A stretch of DNA of 64,000 nt from Balanoglossus misakiensis (Eukaryota; Hemichordata), in assembly GCA_040954595.2 (NCBI GenBank), contig JBECUI020000024.1:124001-188000 (forward strand). The letters run 5' to 3'. Both the position numbers and the translations under genes were made by a program. Every line of letters starts with the position of its first letter. Position 1 is the first letter of the stretch. A model generated the notes under the pieces. That model saw only the letters and a program-made list of their open reading frames with translations, was not told the origin of the DNA and did not search any database. Of this stretch, positions 12,568 to 22,067 are shown piece by piece.

Positions 12568-12810
12568 TTCCATTTGTGTTCATCGAGCAGATCTATTTGG
12601 CCTGAATTCACAGTCATTGCTCTGCGGAGGTTTCTGTAGCTGTCACCAGCTAGGAACAAATTCCAAACAACTGTGTTTTCAACACTGTTAGGTTGTTCAA
12701 CGTTGAGGATCTGGAAGGTTTATTTCATTGAGCCACCTCCGTGATCACCACCAACTTTAATCCAGATCTCATTTGCAGGGATACCCTTGTGTGAAACAAG
12801 CTTTGATGTA
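12568..12810 (-). pseudogene. RAG1L exon 3: both catalytic Asp motifs, interrupted by TAA
   Basis: Acceptor TTTGACTAG, donor GTAAGT. The exon encodes HKGIPANEIWIKVGGDHGGG, whose Asp (codon 12744-12746) corresponds to the first DDE aspartate, and then PNSVENT and NLFLAGDSYRNLRRAM, whose Asp (12642-12644) corresponds to the second. Between them the codon after GGSMK is TAA (12720-12722), at a place where relatives carry a hydrophobic residue. The rest of the exon stays open on both sides of the stop. Confidence 0.85.
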
Positions 12811-13045
12811 CTAGTCAAATAAAAAGAAATCAACAAATTTATGAGACACATTTTCTGAAAGCAACTTTATATTGTAGGTAAAATGCTTTCAATGAGTCGT
12901 TCAAAAATGGGCACTTGTGAAATATTTTAAGGTCTATTGATTTTCATGAAACATGTGTTTTGCTGACTAAACTATTGTACATTATGCATTATGAGTATGG
13001 ACTTCATGCAATAACATGTACCTTCACAGTACCAATTTCGCCTAC

Positions 13046-13332
13046 CTTCGTAATTTCCTCAATGTTGACCAAGTGATATCAAGGTCGGTTTTCAAAAGTA
13101 ACCCAGCACCAGGTGGTGCGTTAGCTGCTATGCCGAGTGATTCCAGAATTGATTCCTTATTTTCTTTGCCCATCCTTTTGAAGTCAGCACCAGCTTGTAT
13201 AGTGGAGGAATCGCCTCCACCACTGACTGTCTCTCTTACTTCTTTCAAACTCTTCGACCTCTCTATTAATGTATATTTACTACAGTCCTGGCTTGTTATA
13301 CGCGGTTTGGTTATTTTTGCCATGATTAAAGG
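13046..13332 (-). pseudogene. RAG1L exon 2: nonamer-binding-like block
   Basis: Acceptor TTTGCAG, donor GTAGGC. The 95 codons begin with a basic KITKPR stretch, then KSLKEVRETV and GLLLKTDLDITWSTLRKLR. The position after the zinc finger and the ending ...RKLR match the RAG1/Transib region before the catalytic core, but the AT-hook-like GGRPR of vertebrate RAG1 is not present. The functional label is therefore an inference. Confidence 0.7.
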
Positions 13333-13509
13333 CTGCAAAGTAAATGATAGAATTTCCTTCTTTACAGTGTTTTTAAACATGATATAGTTTTGCTATCCTT
13401 TATGTATCAATGATTGGGTTTGACTAGCAATATAATTTTGACATACACACAGTGACATGATTTCAAAGGTAAATCTTGAAACAGCTTTTTAAACGGATCT
13501 CATACTCAC

Positions 13510-14557
13510 TTGTCCCCCTGTCTTAAATCTAACGGTGTTGTCCTCTGCCATGCTCATCTTTTCTTTCAGAATTCTGGTAGCCAGGACTTCAAACTCTCTG
13601 TATTCTCTGAACAGATGCATTCTATCCAGAATTGTAGAAGTAGCTGTGGTAGTTGACTGTAGTGGCGAAGTTTGCTCTGTTGCTACATGATCTTTGACTA
13701 TTTTACAATAGTCGTGGTCGCGATATAATGGCAATGAAAATTTGCATTGCTGCATATGTACAGATAACTCTTCCAGGGGCATATGAGAGGTGCACCCATA
13801 CATGACATTGTCACAAGATACAACAAGGGATGACAAGACATTTGTAACTACAATTGGAACACTAACAATTGATGACACAGATATAGGAACACGACAAACT
13901 GGACATGTATGAGACGGAGACTGTACACGCCACTCACATAGACATTCACAACAGAAAGTATGGGGCCCCTCACATAAAACCTGTAAACAGCTATCTGTGA
14001 CACTTTTACAAATCGGACATTCAAAGTCTTTTGATACAGGGCTCTTGAACCTCTCATGGCTCAGTTCCAGTTCATGGCGAAACCGTTTGCTTGCTCTTAA
14101 GCGTGCACTGTTACACAACGCCTATGTGTCTTGTCGCTTCCTTTCGTCTTCTAATTCAACGGTCTTGCTGGTTTCTCCATCCTGTAAGCCCTTTGGCACG
14201 TTTACATATTTTGACCGTCCTTTCCATTGCCTTTTCCTGCCACCCTTACACAACACAGAACACACAGTACACCCTCCTATCCAGAATCCTGGTGTGTTTT
14301 GTCCAGTCAAATACTTTTATCTTGGTGGCATATGATCTACCAACAATCTTTGCCTTCTTGTGTTGTTCAGACACTCGCTTACAATCCTTACATATGAAAT
14401 TAGGGTGAATGGTTTCACAATCATCATCGAGGTTGACACCAAAGCCCTCGACAATTTCTGGTGTTTTCTCATACCTGGTGTTGTTCGATAGCTTCTCTGC
14501 ACAAATTCGGCATCGTTTTGAAACTAAATTTCGATGAAACTCTATATTTCTGTACAT
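13510..14557 (-). pseudogene. RAG1L exon 1: N-terminal zinc region, RING, zinc finger
   Basis: I chose the ATG at 14557 because the context (GTCACC before ATG) is good and it lies just before the first conserved cysteines. Residues 16-59 hold CRIC, then D...ETIHP and C..C, then DW..H. After a one-base shift in frame (14280-14316) come C..C and a basic GGRKRQWKGRSK stretch. The frame then meets TAG at 14122-14124. The RING follows from about 14019 (CPIC, HTFCCEC, CPVC), and a C-x5-C...H-x3-C finger ends near 13762. The exon ends at a GTGAGT donor (13509). The single exon length of 1048 is one base more than a multiple of three plus phase 0, as expected from one extra base. Confidence 0.85.
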
Positions 14558-15210
14558 GGTGACGCGAGCCGACTGCACAGACGTCAAACTTCAAAAGTGG
14601 CGCACTTTTTTCTGTTTACACCGGTAGACGCCGTGTCCATAGCGACAGGGACATAATAGAACACAACACATGTATTCGTCACACGCATACCACACATAGA
14701 GTAGGGCTTCTCACTTCCGCGTACTTCGAGAAAATACGCCAGAATAATACAAAATCCGACGACACAAAACTCACATAAAACGATTAATAAATAGACAACA
14801 ATCATGAAAAAACTTGTCTGTTGCAGTTGCAATGCGATTATTATTTCAAAATCTGCATCGAAAAATACATTACAGTTCGAATCTCACCAAAATATGATCG
14901 CCGCCATATTAGAACTGCGCGGCCACGCATTGCGACCATTAATCGCTCGCTACTCACAAACGGTCGCACAGTTTTTCATGCCACTGCCTCCTGGGAAGGA
15001 TAGATGGTTAGTGAATCCTGTGGATACGTTCATTTTTCCCGCAAGTTCAAGCGATTCTTCACCAATCCAAGGAAATTGTACCGATTCTGAGGCATGCCGA
15101 ACGAAGTCTCGTAAATTACCACAAATTCTCGCTCTATTGTAATTCTCGTTCTGTTTGTTGTTTGTTATTTCTTTCCTCAAACCAAATCCCATTAGTCTAA
15201 CACGGGGAAT
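14558..15210. other. Upstream flank of the RAG1-like gene, nothing firmly recognised
   Basis: This stretch would hold the 5' UTR and promoter of the RAG1-like gene. Short open frames exist on both strands (for example 14804-15142 plus and 14950-15192 minus), but none shows a recognisable domain. No TIR or heptamer pair with the left end was seen. Confidence 0.5.
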
Positions 15211-17760
15211 CGCATGTGTGTAGGGGGGGGGGGGGGGAAACAGAGTGGTTCAATACTACATGTATTATATATCAGCTAATTTTCGACAATCATCTAAAAT
15301 CTAAATCATTTTTTCATATTTGGATATCTGATGATGTATGAAATTTCCATTATATGTAAAAAATGGTGCTGATTATAAAAAATGCACTCTGATTTAATAC
15401 AAAATTGCGTTTTATTCGTTTTTGCACCAAAAAGGTCATTTTTAGGCAAAACATTCTTTATTTTTTTAATTCGGTGACCTGATCATATATAAACAATTGC
15501 TTGTATGTTAAAAGTTTTTATGACTTTTAAAAGCAGTGACACTGGCGGCATTCAACACGAAAATAACAATTTTAGCCACAATTTGGTCAAAATGGTAAAT
15601 TTTTGAAAATTACAAAAAAATACCTGTTTTCTACATTTTCGGAAATCTGACGGAGTATAGAATGCTCTTCGTATATATATATCGATACAAATTCCTCAAA
15701 AAACGGCCAATTTGGCTCACTGCAGACAAAATTGCGTTTTACCAAATTTTCCTTGAAAATGTCATTTTTAGAAAAGAAAAAAAAAAAACCTTTGTTCTTC
15801 GAATTTGGTGCCCTGATCATATATGACATGTTGATTATATGTTAAAACTTTCGACCACTCCAAAAATGCAGAGATATTGATGGAATTCAAGAAAAAATAG
15901 CCATTTTGGCCATATTTTGACAAAAATGGTAAATTTATAAAAAATCATAAAAAAATAACTCTTTTCTTCATTTTCGGAAATATTATGGAGCATGAAGTGT
16001 CGTTCTCTTGTAAAAAGTGCTGCAAATTCCAGAAAAGGCGGTATAATTTGAATCACCCAAGACAAAATTACCATTTTCGACTTTTTTTCGAAAAATTGTC
16101 TTTTTTACAAAATAAATAAGAATAAATTCTTTTCTTAGTTTCAAACGGGTAGAGATACTTTCCACACGGGTTTTCTAACATTGAATTCCCATTCATCAAC
16201 TCAGATTTCCTACAGCATAAGTCGGCTAAAACCCTGACACTCTAGAGCAGAAACAGTTGCACACTGGTAACGTTGAACAAGTCGATTTTTCTACGGCCTG
16301 GCTCGGCTAAATCTCCGTCACAATATGACAGACACTAGCGTACGTTAGCAACGGTGATCAAGTCAGATTTTCTACGGCATGGCTTGGATAAAGCCCCGGC
16401 ACTCTAGAGCAGAAACACGCGTACAGAGACCACGTTGATCAAGTCTGATCTCCTACGGCTTGGCTCGACTAAAACCCCGGCACACTATGACAGACACTAG
16501 CGTTCGTTAGCAACGTTGATCAAGTCAGATTTCCTACAGCATGGCTTGGCTAAAGCCCTGGCACTCTAGAGCAGAAACACGCGTACAGAGACCACGTTGA
16601 TCTACTCACATTTCGTTCGGCCTGGCACGGCTGATGCCCCGGCACTATATATAGGACACAGACTGGCGTAAGTTAACAACGTTAATCACGTCGGGTTTCC
16701 TACGGCCTGGCTCAGCTGAAGCCCCGGCACTCTAGAGCAGAAACAGGCGTACATTGACCACGTTGATCAAGTCAGATTTCCTACGGCGTGACTCGGCTGG
16801 TGCACCGGCTCTATATGACACAGACTGGCGTAAGTTATCAACGGTGATTACGTCGGATTTCCTACGGCCTGGTTTAGCTGAAGCCCCGGCACTTTAGAGC
16901 GGAAACACGCGTACAGAGACCACGTTGATCAAGTCTGATCTCCTACGGCTTGGCTCGACTAAAACCCCGGCACACTATGACAGACACTAGCGTTCGTTAG
17001 CAACGTTGATCATGTCAGATTTCCTACGGCATGGCTTGGCTAAAGCCCTGGCACTCTAGAGCAGAAACACTCGTACAGAGACCACGTTGATCTACTCACA
17101 TTTCCTTAGGCCTGGCACGGCTGATGCCCCGGCACTATATATAGGACACAGACTGGCGTAAGTAAACAACGGTAATCACGTCGGGTTTCCTACGGCCTGG
17201 CTTGGCTAAAGCCCTGGCACTCTAGAGCAGAAACACGCGTACAGAGACCACGTTGATCAAGTCAGATTTTGCTACGGCGTGACTTGGCTGGTGCACCGGC
17301 TCTATATGACACAGACTGGCGTAAGTTATCAACGGTGATTACGTCGGATTTCCTACGGCCTGGTTTAGCTGAAGCCCCGGCACTTTAGAGCGGAAACACG
17401 CGTACATTGACCACGATGATCAAGTCAGATCTCCTACGGCCTGGCTCGACTAAAACCCCGGCACACCATGACAGACACTAGCGTTCGTTAGCAACGGTGA
17501 TCAAGTCGGATTTCCTTCGGCCTGGCTCTGCAAAAGACCCGACACTCTAGTACAAAGACGTCGGCAAGTCGGGCAAACCGAAGAGGGAAAGTCACAGCGG
17601 TTCAACACTCGACATTTGTTCGGGTAGGACTGCATTATTGCCTGTCAATTTATAGAGAAAGCCCGAATTTAACCAGGGCGTTTCAAACACCGACGTTAGT
17701 TGGGGGCACGGCCTGCAGTACTGCCGGGTAAGCTGACATCGGCGTACCGCATATAATGTA
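15211..17760. repeat. Satellite unit F
   Basis: Resumes at CGCAT just before a G-run of 15 (15223-15237). The core lacks a short GAATGAGCT word that B-E carry, a subfamily difference shared with units G, J, K, L and N. The ~80-bp array is long. Confidence 0.93.
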
Positions 17761-18050
17761 GGGGGGGGGGGACAGAACGGTTCAATACTACATTTATTAG
17801 ATATCAGCTAATTTTGGACAATCATCTAAAATCTAAATCATTTTTTCATATTTGGATATCTGATGATGTATGAAATTTCCATTATATGTAAAAATGGTGC
17901 TGATTATAAAAAATGCACTCTGATTTAATACAAAATTGCGTTTTATTCGTTTTTGCACCAAAAAGGTCATTTTTAGGCAAAATATTCTTTATTTTTTTAA
18001 TTCGGTGACCTGATCATATATAAACAATTGCATGTATGTTAAAAGTTTTT

Positions 18051-18075
18051 AGCTCACGTGAAAATCACGTGAGCT
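18051..18075. repeat. Terminal hairpin of the 4-kb insert
   Basis: AGCTCACGTGA and TCACGTGAGCT form an inverted repeat around a 3-base AAA centre, with two E-box-like CACGTG cores. It sits directly at the left insertion boundary. Confidence 0.75.
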
Positions 18076-18087
18076 TATGGTTTAGCG

Positions 18088-18088
18088 A

Positions 18089-18121
<33 letters not shown>

Positions 18122-18132
18122 GTGTGTGTCTG
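18088..18132. repeat. TG-rich microsatellite
   Basis: A (TG)n tract passes into (TATG)n and (TGTC)n. It follows the hairpin, as is common near the head of MITE/SINE-like repeats. Confidence 0.85.
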
Positions 18133-19499
18133 TCTGTATACCCGATATCTCAAGAACCGCTGAACCGATTTCAACCAAATTTAGTACACAGGTTCAGATA
18201 TTATATGGCAAGAACTGAAAAGGTTTTGGTGGGTGTGGCTTTGATATTAATGAAGTTATTAAAGTTTTAATTTTTCTATTACATGGTTGTCTATGAGAGC
18301 TTTCGTTAATGCCGCATATATGACCAGTGGAAACGATAGTTTGAGGAGATCGACTGTTTGAGGGCGCTGTGAAATGAGACATTCCTGGCGATATTGCCGT
18401 GGTTCTGTCCATGCTCAGACGCTGTACCCGTCGTTACGAATAACTTCCCTACGTGAATCCACAAGGAAGCTAACGTTGTTTAGCTGCTTCATAGAACGTA
18501 AATTGTTAATCTACAGGACCGTCAGACGAATACTCTTTTCAAATGAAGTTTGAAACTACTTACGAGTAAGTTAGTGGAGACAATATGGCGGATAGTTGGC
18601 GTGCAGCCGAATCCGCGTTATGACTATGACGTGACCCATTCATCAAGACAAACCGTAAATGATTCACGCATATTGTGGTCCTCACGCAGTCAATCTCAAA
18701 ATGTCACCAGGCTTTCTATTTGTCTATTGTTCAGAGAAAAATAACATGGCGGTTGATCACACTCAACAGTAAAATCCGTTTTGTGTGTTTATAGACAGTC
18801 TGTTATCGCCAATACTATATAGCGATTGCTAGATGGCCTACCCAATATGTGATCGAGCGAGAATGATAACATTGAATGTCTGTTCAGATCTCATTCCGTA
18901 CGTCATACGTCAACATTTCGATTTCGATTTAATCCATTCATAAAGAATTTAGAGAAAGTCGTCTTGAATTGTGACCCCGACTAACAATTTTACGATGATT
19001 TTTTGGCGACGGAATACACGAGACGCCATTGCATAACTATGTCAGCTGGACTTCCAAGGTTACCATTTTGTGTGTATGGAATCTTATCACAGAGACTACG
19101 TACTTTGACCACGGGCGTCATGGAACAATAAAGTGTATGGATAATTTAGCATAGGCCTAAACGAACACACAATAAGTTATTTCGTGTTTTTTTGTATATG
19201 AACGAGAACTACACTCACGGACGGCCTAGCTACAGCTGGACCTGCAAAATATGCGAGCGAACGCACTAGCGCTGCGGAAGTGATGTCGCAATCTACAACC
19301 GCACGCGCGCACGCGCCCGGCCCAGCGCGCGCGGCAGACGATCGTACGACTCATTTGCTAGCCAGGACAGACGCGTTCGTATACGGTGTATGTTAGGAAG
19401 GGTATGCAATCGCTCTCACGGAGTCTGGCGACGTGCGTTACCAAAAAGGGGGGGGGGACAGGGGGGACACTTTGTTCTACAGAGCATCGAAGTGTAGTC
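18133..19499. other. Body of the 4-kb insert, unrecognised
   Basis: Mixed-composition DNA without a coherent long frame. It contains GGTTTTGGTGGGTGTGGCT near 18222, a CG-rich alternating purine-pyrimidine stretch at about 19296-19340 (GCACGCGCGCACGCGCCC) and a G-rich tract at 19447-19468. No protein similarity was seen. Confidence 0.4.
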
Positions 19500-19954
19500 A
19501 AATATTTTTTATGAATTTTTGGGGGAATTTTCTGCAGTTTTGTTAAAAAAATTCTTCTCTGAAATTACATGTCCAATTGATTGGAAACTTGGTATGGAGG
19601 TTCATAGGGCTTACCTGAATCACATTTGTGCAAACGGTGGTGAAATTTTGCAAAAATGCATTTTTGGGCAATATTTCCTGTTTTTGTCAAAAAATCAAAT
19701 CCTGTGAAACTGTAAGTGCAATTGTTTTGATACTTTGTATTTGGGTTTCTAGGGGTGATCTCAGTCAGATATGATCAAATTGTAATGAAATTTGCATAAT
19801 TGTATTTTTTGGGAATTTCTGCAGGGTTTGGCCAAATAGTCTTCAGTAAAACCACAAGTCCAATTGATTGGAAACTTTGAATGGGAATTCATATATGTGA
19901 TATCAGTCAGATTTGTCTGAATTTCCTGTTGTTTGCCAAAATGTCTTCCTTATT
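19500..19954. repeat. Degenerate ~145-bp tandem repeats
   Basis: About three diverged copies. Repeated anchors are TTTCTGCAG, CCAATTGATTGGAAAC (19571 and 19859) and TCAGTCAGAT. The block ends where the LINE tail begins. Confidence 0.65.
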
Positions 19955-20052
19955 GTAATTGTAATTGTAATTGATTTATTTTATCGAATGAAAAAATTAT
20001 ATACATATGAATATTGGAACAAAGAAAAAGATAAAATACTATTCATCCGATA

Positions 20053-20097
20053 TGGTCACGGAATTAGTTCGTTAGGAACTAGTCTAGTCCGTGACCA
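20053..20097 (-). other. Imperfect stem-loop in the LINE 3' UTR
   Basis: TGGTCACGGA...TAGTTC and GAACTAGTCTAGTCCGTGACC pair around GTTAG. Stem-loops near the 3' end can serve RT recognition in some LINEs; that role is an inference here. Confidence 0.55.
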
Positions 20098-20280
20098 GTA
20101 CAAATGGAAGATTCCAATTGAAAAAGGAAAATACACGAGTGCTGAACTGAGGAGTCAATTATATACTATAAAAGAAGTAAACAATATTTGGCAGGGAAAT
20201 AAAATGGATATATATAAAAAAATTGACAAAGTTAAGTAGATAAATACATGGTCTTGTAAATCAGAAAATCGGTGGAAGTC

Positions 20281-21625
20281 TTACGCAATCTGTTCGTCAT
20301 GGAGAAGGTGGGCTTTTAACATTTTCTTAAATGAGTGTCGAGATGTGATCCTTTTTATATGTATTGGGAGGGAATTCCATAGATTGGTTGCTGCATATTT
20401 TATGTGGTGTTTACTTTGTGTAAGACTAATTCTGGGTATATAAAAGTTTTCATCAGTGGAAAAACGGGTGGGATAGTTGTGGGGAATAGAGTGAATATAA
20501 CGGGTTTTGTCCTGGGCATAATGGTCGTTTAACATATCAAAAACAAAAAGACAAGTTTGAAATTTACATAACTTAAAAACGTCTAAGATACCAAGCTGTC
20601 TAAATAAGGGGGGAGTGTGGGCACGGAAGTCGGAAAACGTTATCAGGCGAGTGATTTTCTTTTGTAAAAGAAAAATTGGTTCCAAGAAAGTCGTAAAAGT
20701 ATTGCCCCAAATTTCGATGCAGTAAGTGATGTGTGGGAGGATAAGCGAGTTGTAGAGCAGGAGAAGAATATATTTTGGAACAAAGTGGCGAAGTTGAGAG
20801 ATAATACCGATTTTCGGGGCAATAGTTTTTACGACCCTCTGGATATGCGTTTTCCAGTTGATATTTTGATCGAGAGTGACCCCCAAGTATGTGGCTGATG
20901 GGACACAATCTAGTCTTTTCCCGTCAATATCTAAAGTCCCATTGATGACTACATGTTTGCGGGATGTTTTCACTATCATATAATTTGTTTTGTCAACATT
21001 GATAGTGAGTTTATTAGCCCGACACCAATCACAAACTTTGCAGAAATCAGAGTTAACTTGTGTAAGGTCAATGTGGTGGTTATTGATGAACTTGAACAGA
21101 TTGGTATCGTCTGCAAAAAGGCGGAAGTTGAAGGCTTTCGTTGAATTGGCGATGTCGTTGATGTAAATTAAAAATAAAACTGGGCCAAGTATTGATCCTT
21201 GTGGGACGCCACACTGTATTTGTGAGTGTGGAGATGACACGTTGTTAATAATAACTGATTGCTGCCGGTTTGTCAAATAATTACTGAACCATTGTAATGG
21301 AATGCCTCTGATGCCATAATGATGAAGTTTATGGATTAAGATGTCATGATTGATGGTGTCAAAAGCTTTCTTGAAGTCAATGAAAATGCCAAAGGTGATG
21401 GAACCGCTATCTAAGCAGTCACTGATATCAGAAACTAAGTCAATAAGGGCCAGCTTGGTGTTGTATTTTTTACGAAACCCAAATTGTGTATCCAGGAGAA
21501 CGTGCTTTGTCTCAAGATAATGGATGAGTTGTTTATTCACAACTGCCTCAAAAATTTTGCTGAAAGTAGAAAGAATTGAGATGGGTCTATAATTACTAAC
21601 GTCTTCAAGGGGGCCCTTCTTATTG
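20281..21625 (-). CDS. LINE reverse transcriptase, 5' partial
   Basis: About 445 codons remain open. The recognisable RT blocks in order are VSNYRPISIL, FRKKYNTKLALIDLV, FIDFKKAFDTINHDIL, GVPQGSILGPVLFLIYINDI, LFADDTNLF (the catalytic Asp pair) and SATYLGVTLD. The C-terminal part has LPHITYCIEIWGN and NLWNSLP, typical of jockey/CR1/L2-type elements. No frameshift or stop occurs within the remaining frame, so the copy is truncated but young. The true start lies in the lost 5' part. The first ATG in the remaining frame is at 21540. Confidence 0.9.
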
Positions 21626-22067
21626 AAACTTGTTAAAGAGGTTCTTAGGCATGAACAGAAATCAAGACCTGATGTAAACTCAGAATTGAAAAGAAATGTT
21701 TTTATTCAAATATTGTCGAAATATCAATATGTGTGATAGTGTACTTTTCTATCCTGGTTATGGTTTAAATATGGAGTTGTCACAATAATGAAATAATAAG
21801 AGGCACTGATCAGTATTCAACAATTAGGTTACAAGGGGGAGTGCAGGGGTTTCAAGCTAAACTTATTTTTTGTTATTTGACATCGTCCCTAACCCCTTAC
21901 AAAAATTGACAAGGCAACAATTCCACAAACATTCCACAATGGTGCAACACACAACCCTTACACCATATACACTATAAACCAAAATGGTTTAAAACTGGTT
22001 TTTCTAATCTTGTTATTCTGTCAACCAATCACAGTACTGCACGTGAGCATATTCAGTTAATATCTGG
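21626..22067. other. Right part of the 4-kb insert, unrecognised
   Basis: AT-rich sequence without a coherent gene. It ends with GCACGTGAGC and ATATCTGG before the TTA duplication. Confidence 0.4.

Larger units (their letters stand above)
9533..14557 (-). pseudogene. RAG1-like transposase/recombinase gene, nine exons, disrupted
   Basis: The exons on the minus strand are 14557-13510, 13332-13046, 12810-12568, 12451-12375, 12268-12066, 11749-11363, 11254-11108, 10680-10497 and 9843-9533. All eight junctions have AG acceptors and matching phases. Seven donors are GT and one (after exon 4) is GC. The product is about 961 residues, against about 1040 in vertebrate RAG1. In order it shows an N-terminal zinc region (CRIC at residues 16-19, IHP and C..C at 50-59), a RING with an adjacent zinc finger, a possible nonamer-binding-like block, a first Asp in GGDHGG, a second Asp in LAGDSYRN, a FCLWC zinc pair, VHLLECH and SEQGIES. 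In RAG1 and Transib these elements form the RNase H-like DDE core and the CC/HH zinc site. Lesions in this copy are an in-frame TAG (14122-14124), an in-frame TAA (12720-12722), a one-base frameshift near 14280-14316 and possibly a lost exon between exons 2 and 3. It resembles the RAG1-N-terminus transposons described in molluscs (N-RAG-TP). That assignment is from memory of the family. Confidence 0.85.
9171..15210 (-). mobile_element. Segment carrying a RAG1-like gene (putative RAG/Transib-superfamily element)
   Basis: About 6.0 kb of non-satellite DNA separates unit E from unit F and is almost filled by one spliced RAG1-like gene on the minus strand. The left junction falls inside an ~80-bp sub-repeat and the right junction falls just before a G-run, so the flanks cannot be closed into one intact unit. 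I searched both ends by eye for terminal inverted repeats and for RSS-like CACAGTG/CACWATG heptamers and found no convincing pair. That this is a transposon is an inference from the encoded protein. It could also be an internal part of a larger element or a segment brought in by rearrangement. Confidence 0.6.
19955..21625 (-). mobile_element. 5'-truncated non-LTR retrotransposon (jockey/CR1-like)
   Basis: On the minus strand, reverse-transcriptase coding sequence is followed by a ~320-bp 3' UTR that ends in a short TTACAA tandem tail (19955-19973). The 5' end is lost: similarity starts in the middle of the RT, just before GPLEDVSNYRP. No endonuclease domain is present, as expected for 5' truncation during target-primed reverse transcription. 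Confidence 0.85.
18052..22067. mobile_element. Composite 4-kb insert in satellite unit G
   Basis: TTA flanks both sides (18049-18051, 22068-22070) and the satellite closes exactly without the insert, so this is a clean insertion with an apparent 3-bp duplication. The left end carries a perfect hairpin, GCTCACGTG...CACGTGAGC, and GCACGTGAGC appears again about 40 bp from the right end. A LINE and a tandem-repeat block are nested inside. I do not recognise the host element. Confidence 0.6.

Noticed and set aside
14804-15142. A 112-codon plus-strand frame divergent from the RAG1-like gene
   Set aside because: No recognisable domain, no splice context, and an equally long frame exists on the other strand. 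It is probably promoter or flank sequence.
9171-15210. TIR candidate: GTGGGATTTCCC (9175) against AATGGGATTTGG (reverse strand near 15190)
   Set aside because: Only about seven bases match, the ends are not equidistant from the junctions and no target duplication accompanies them.
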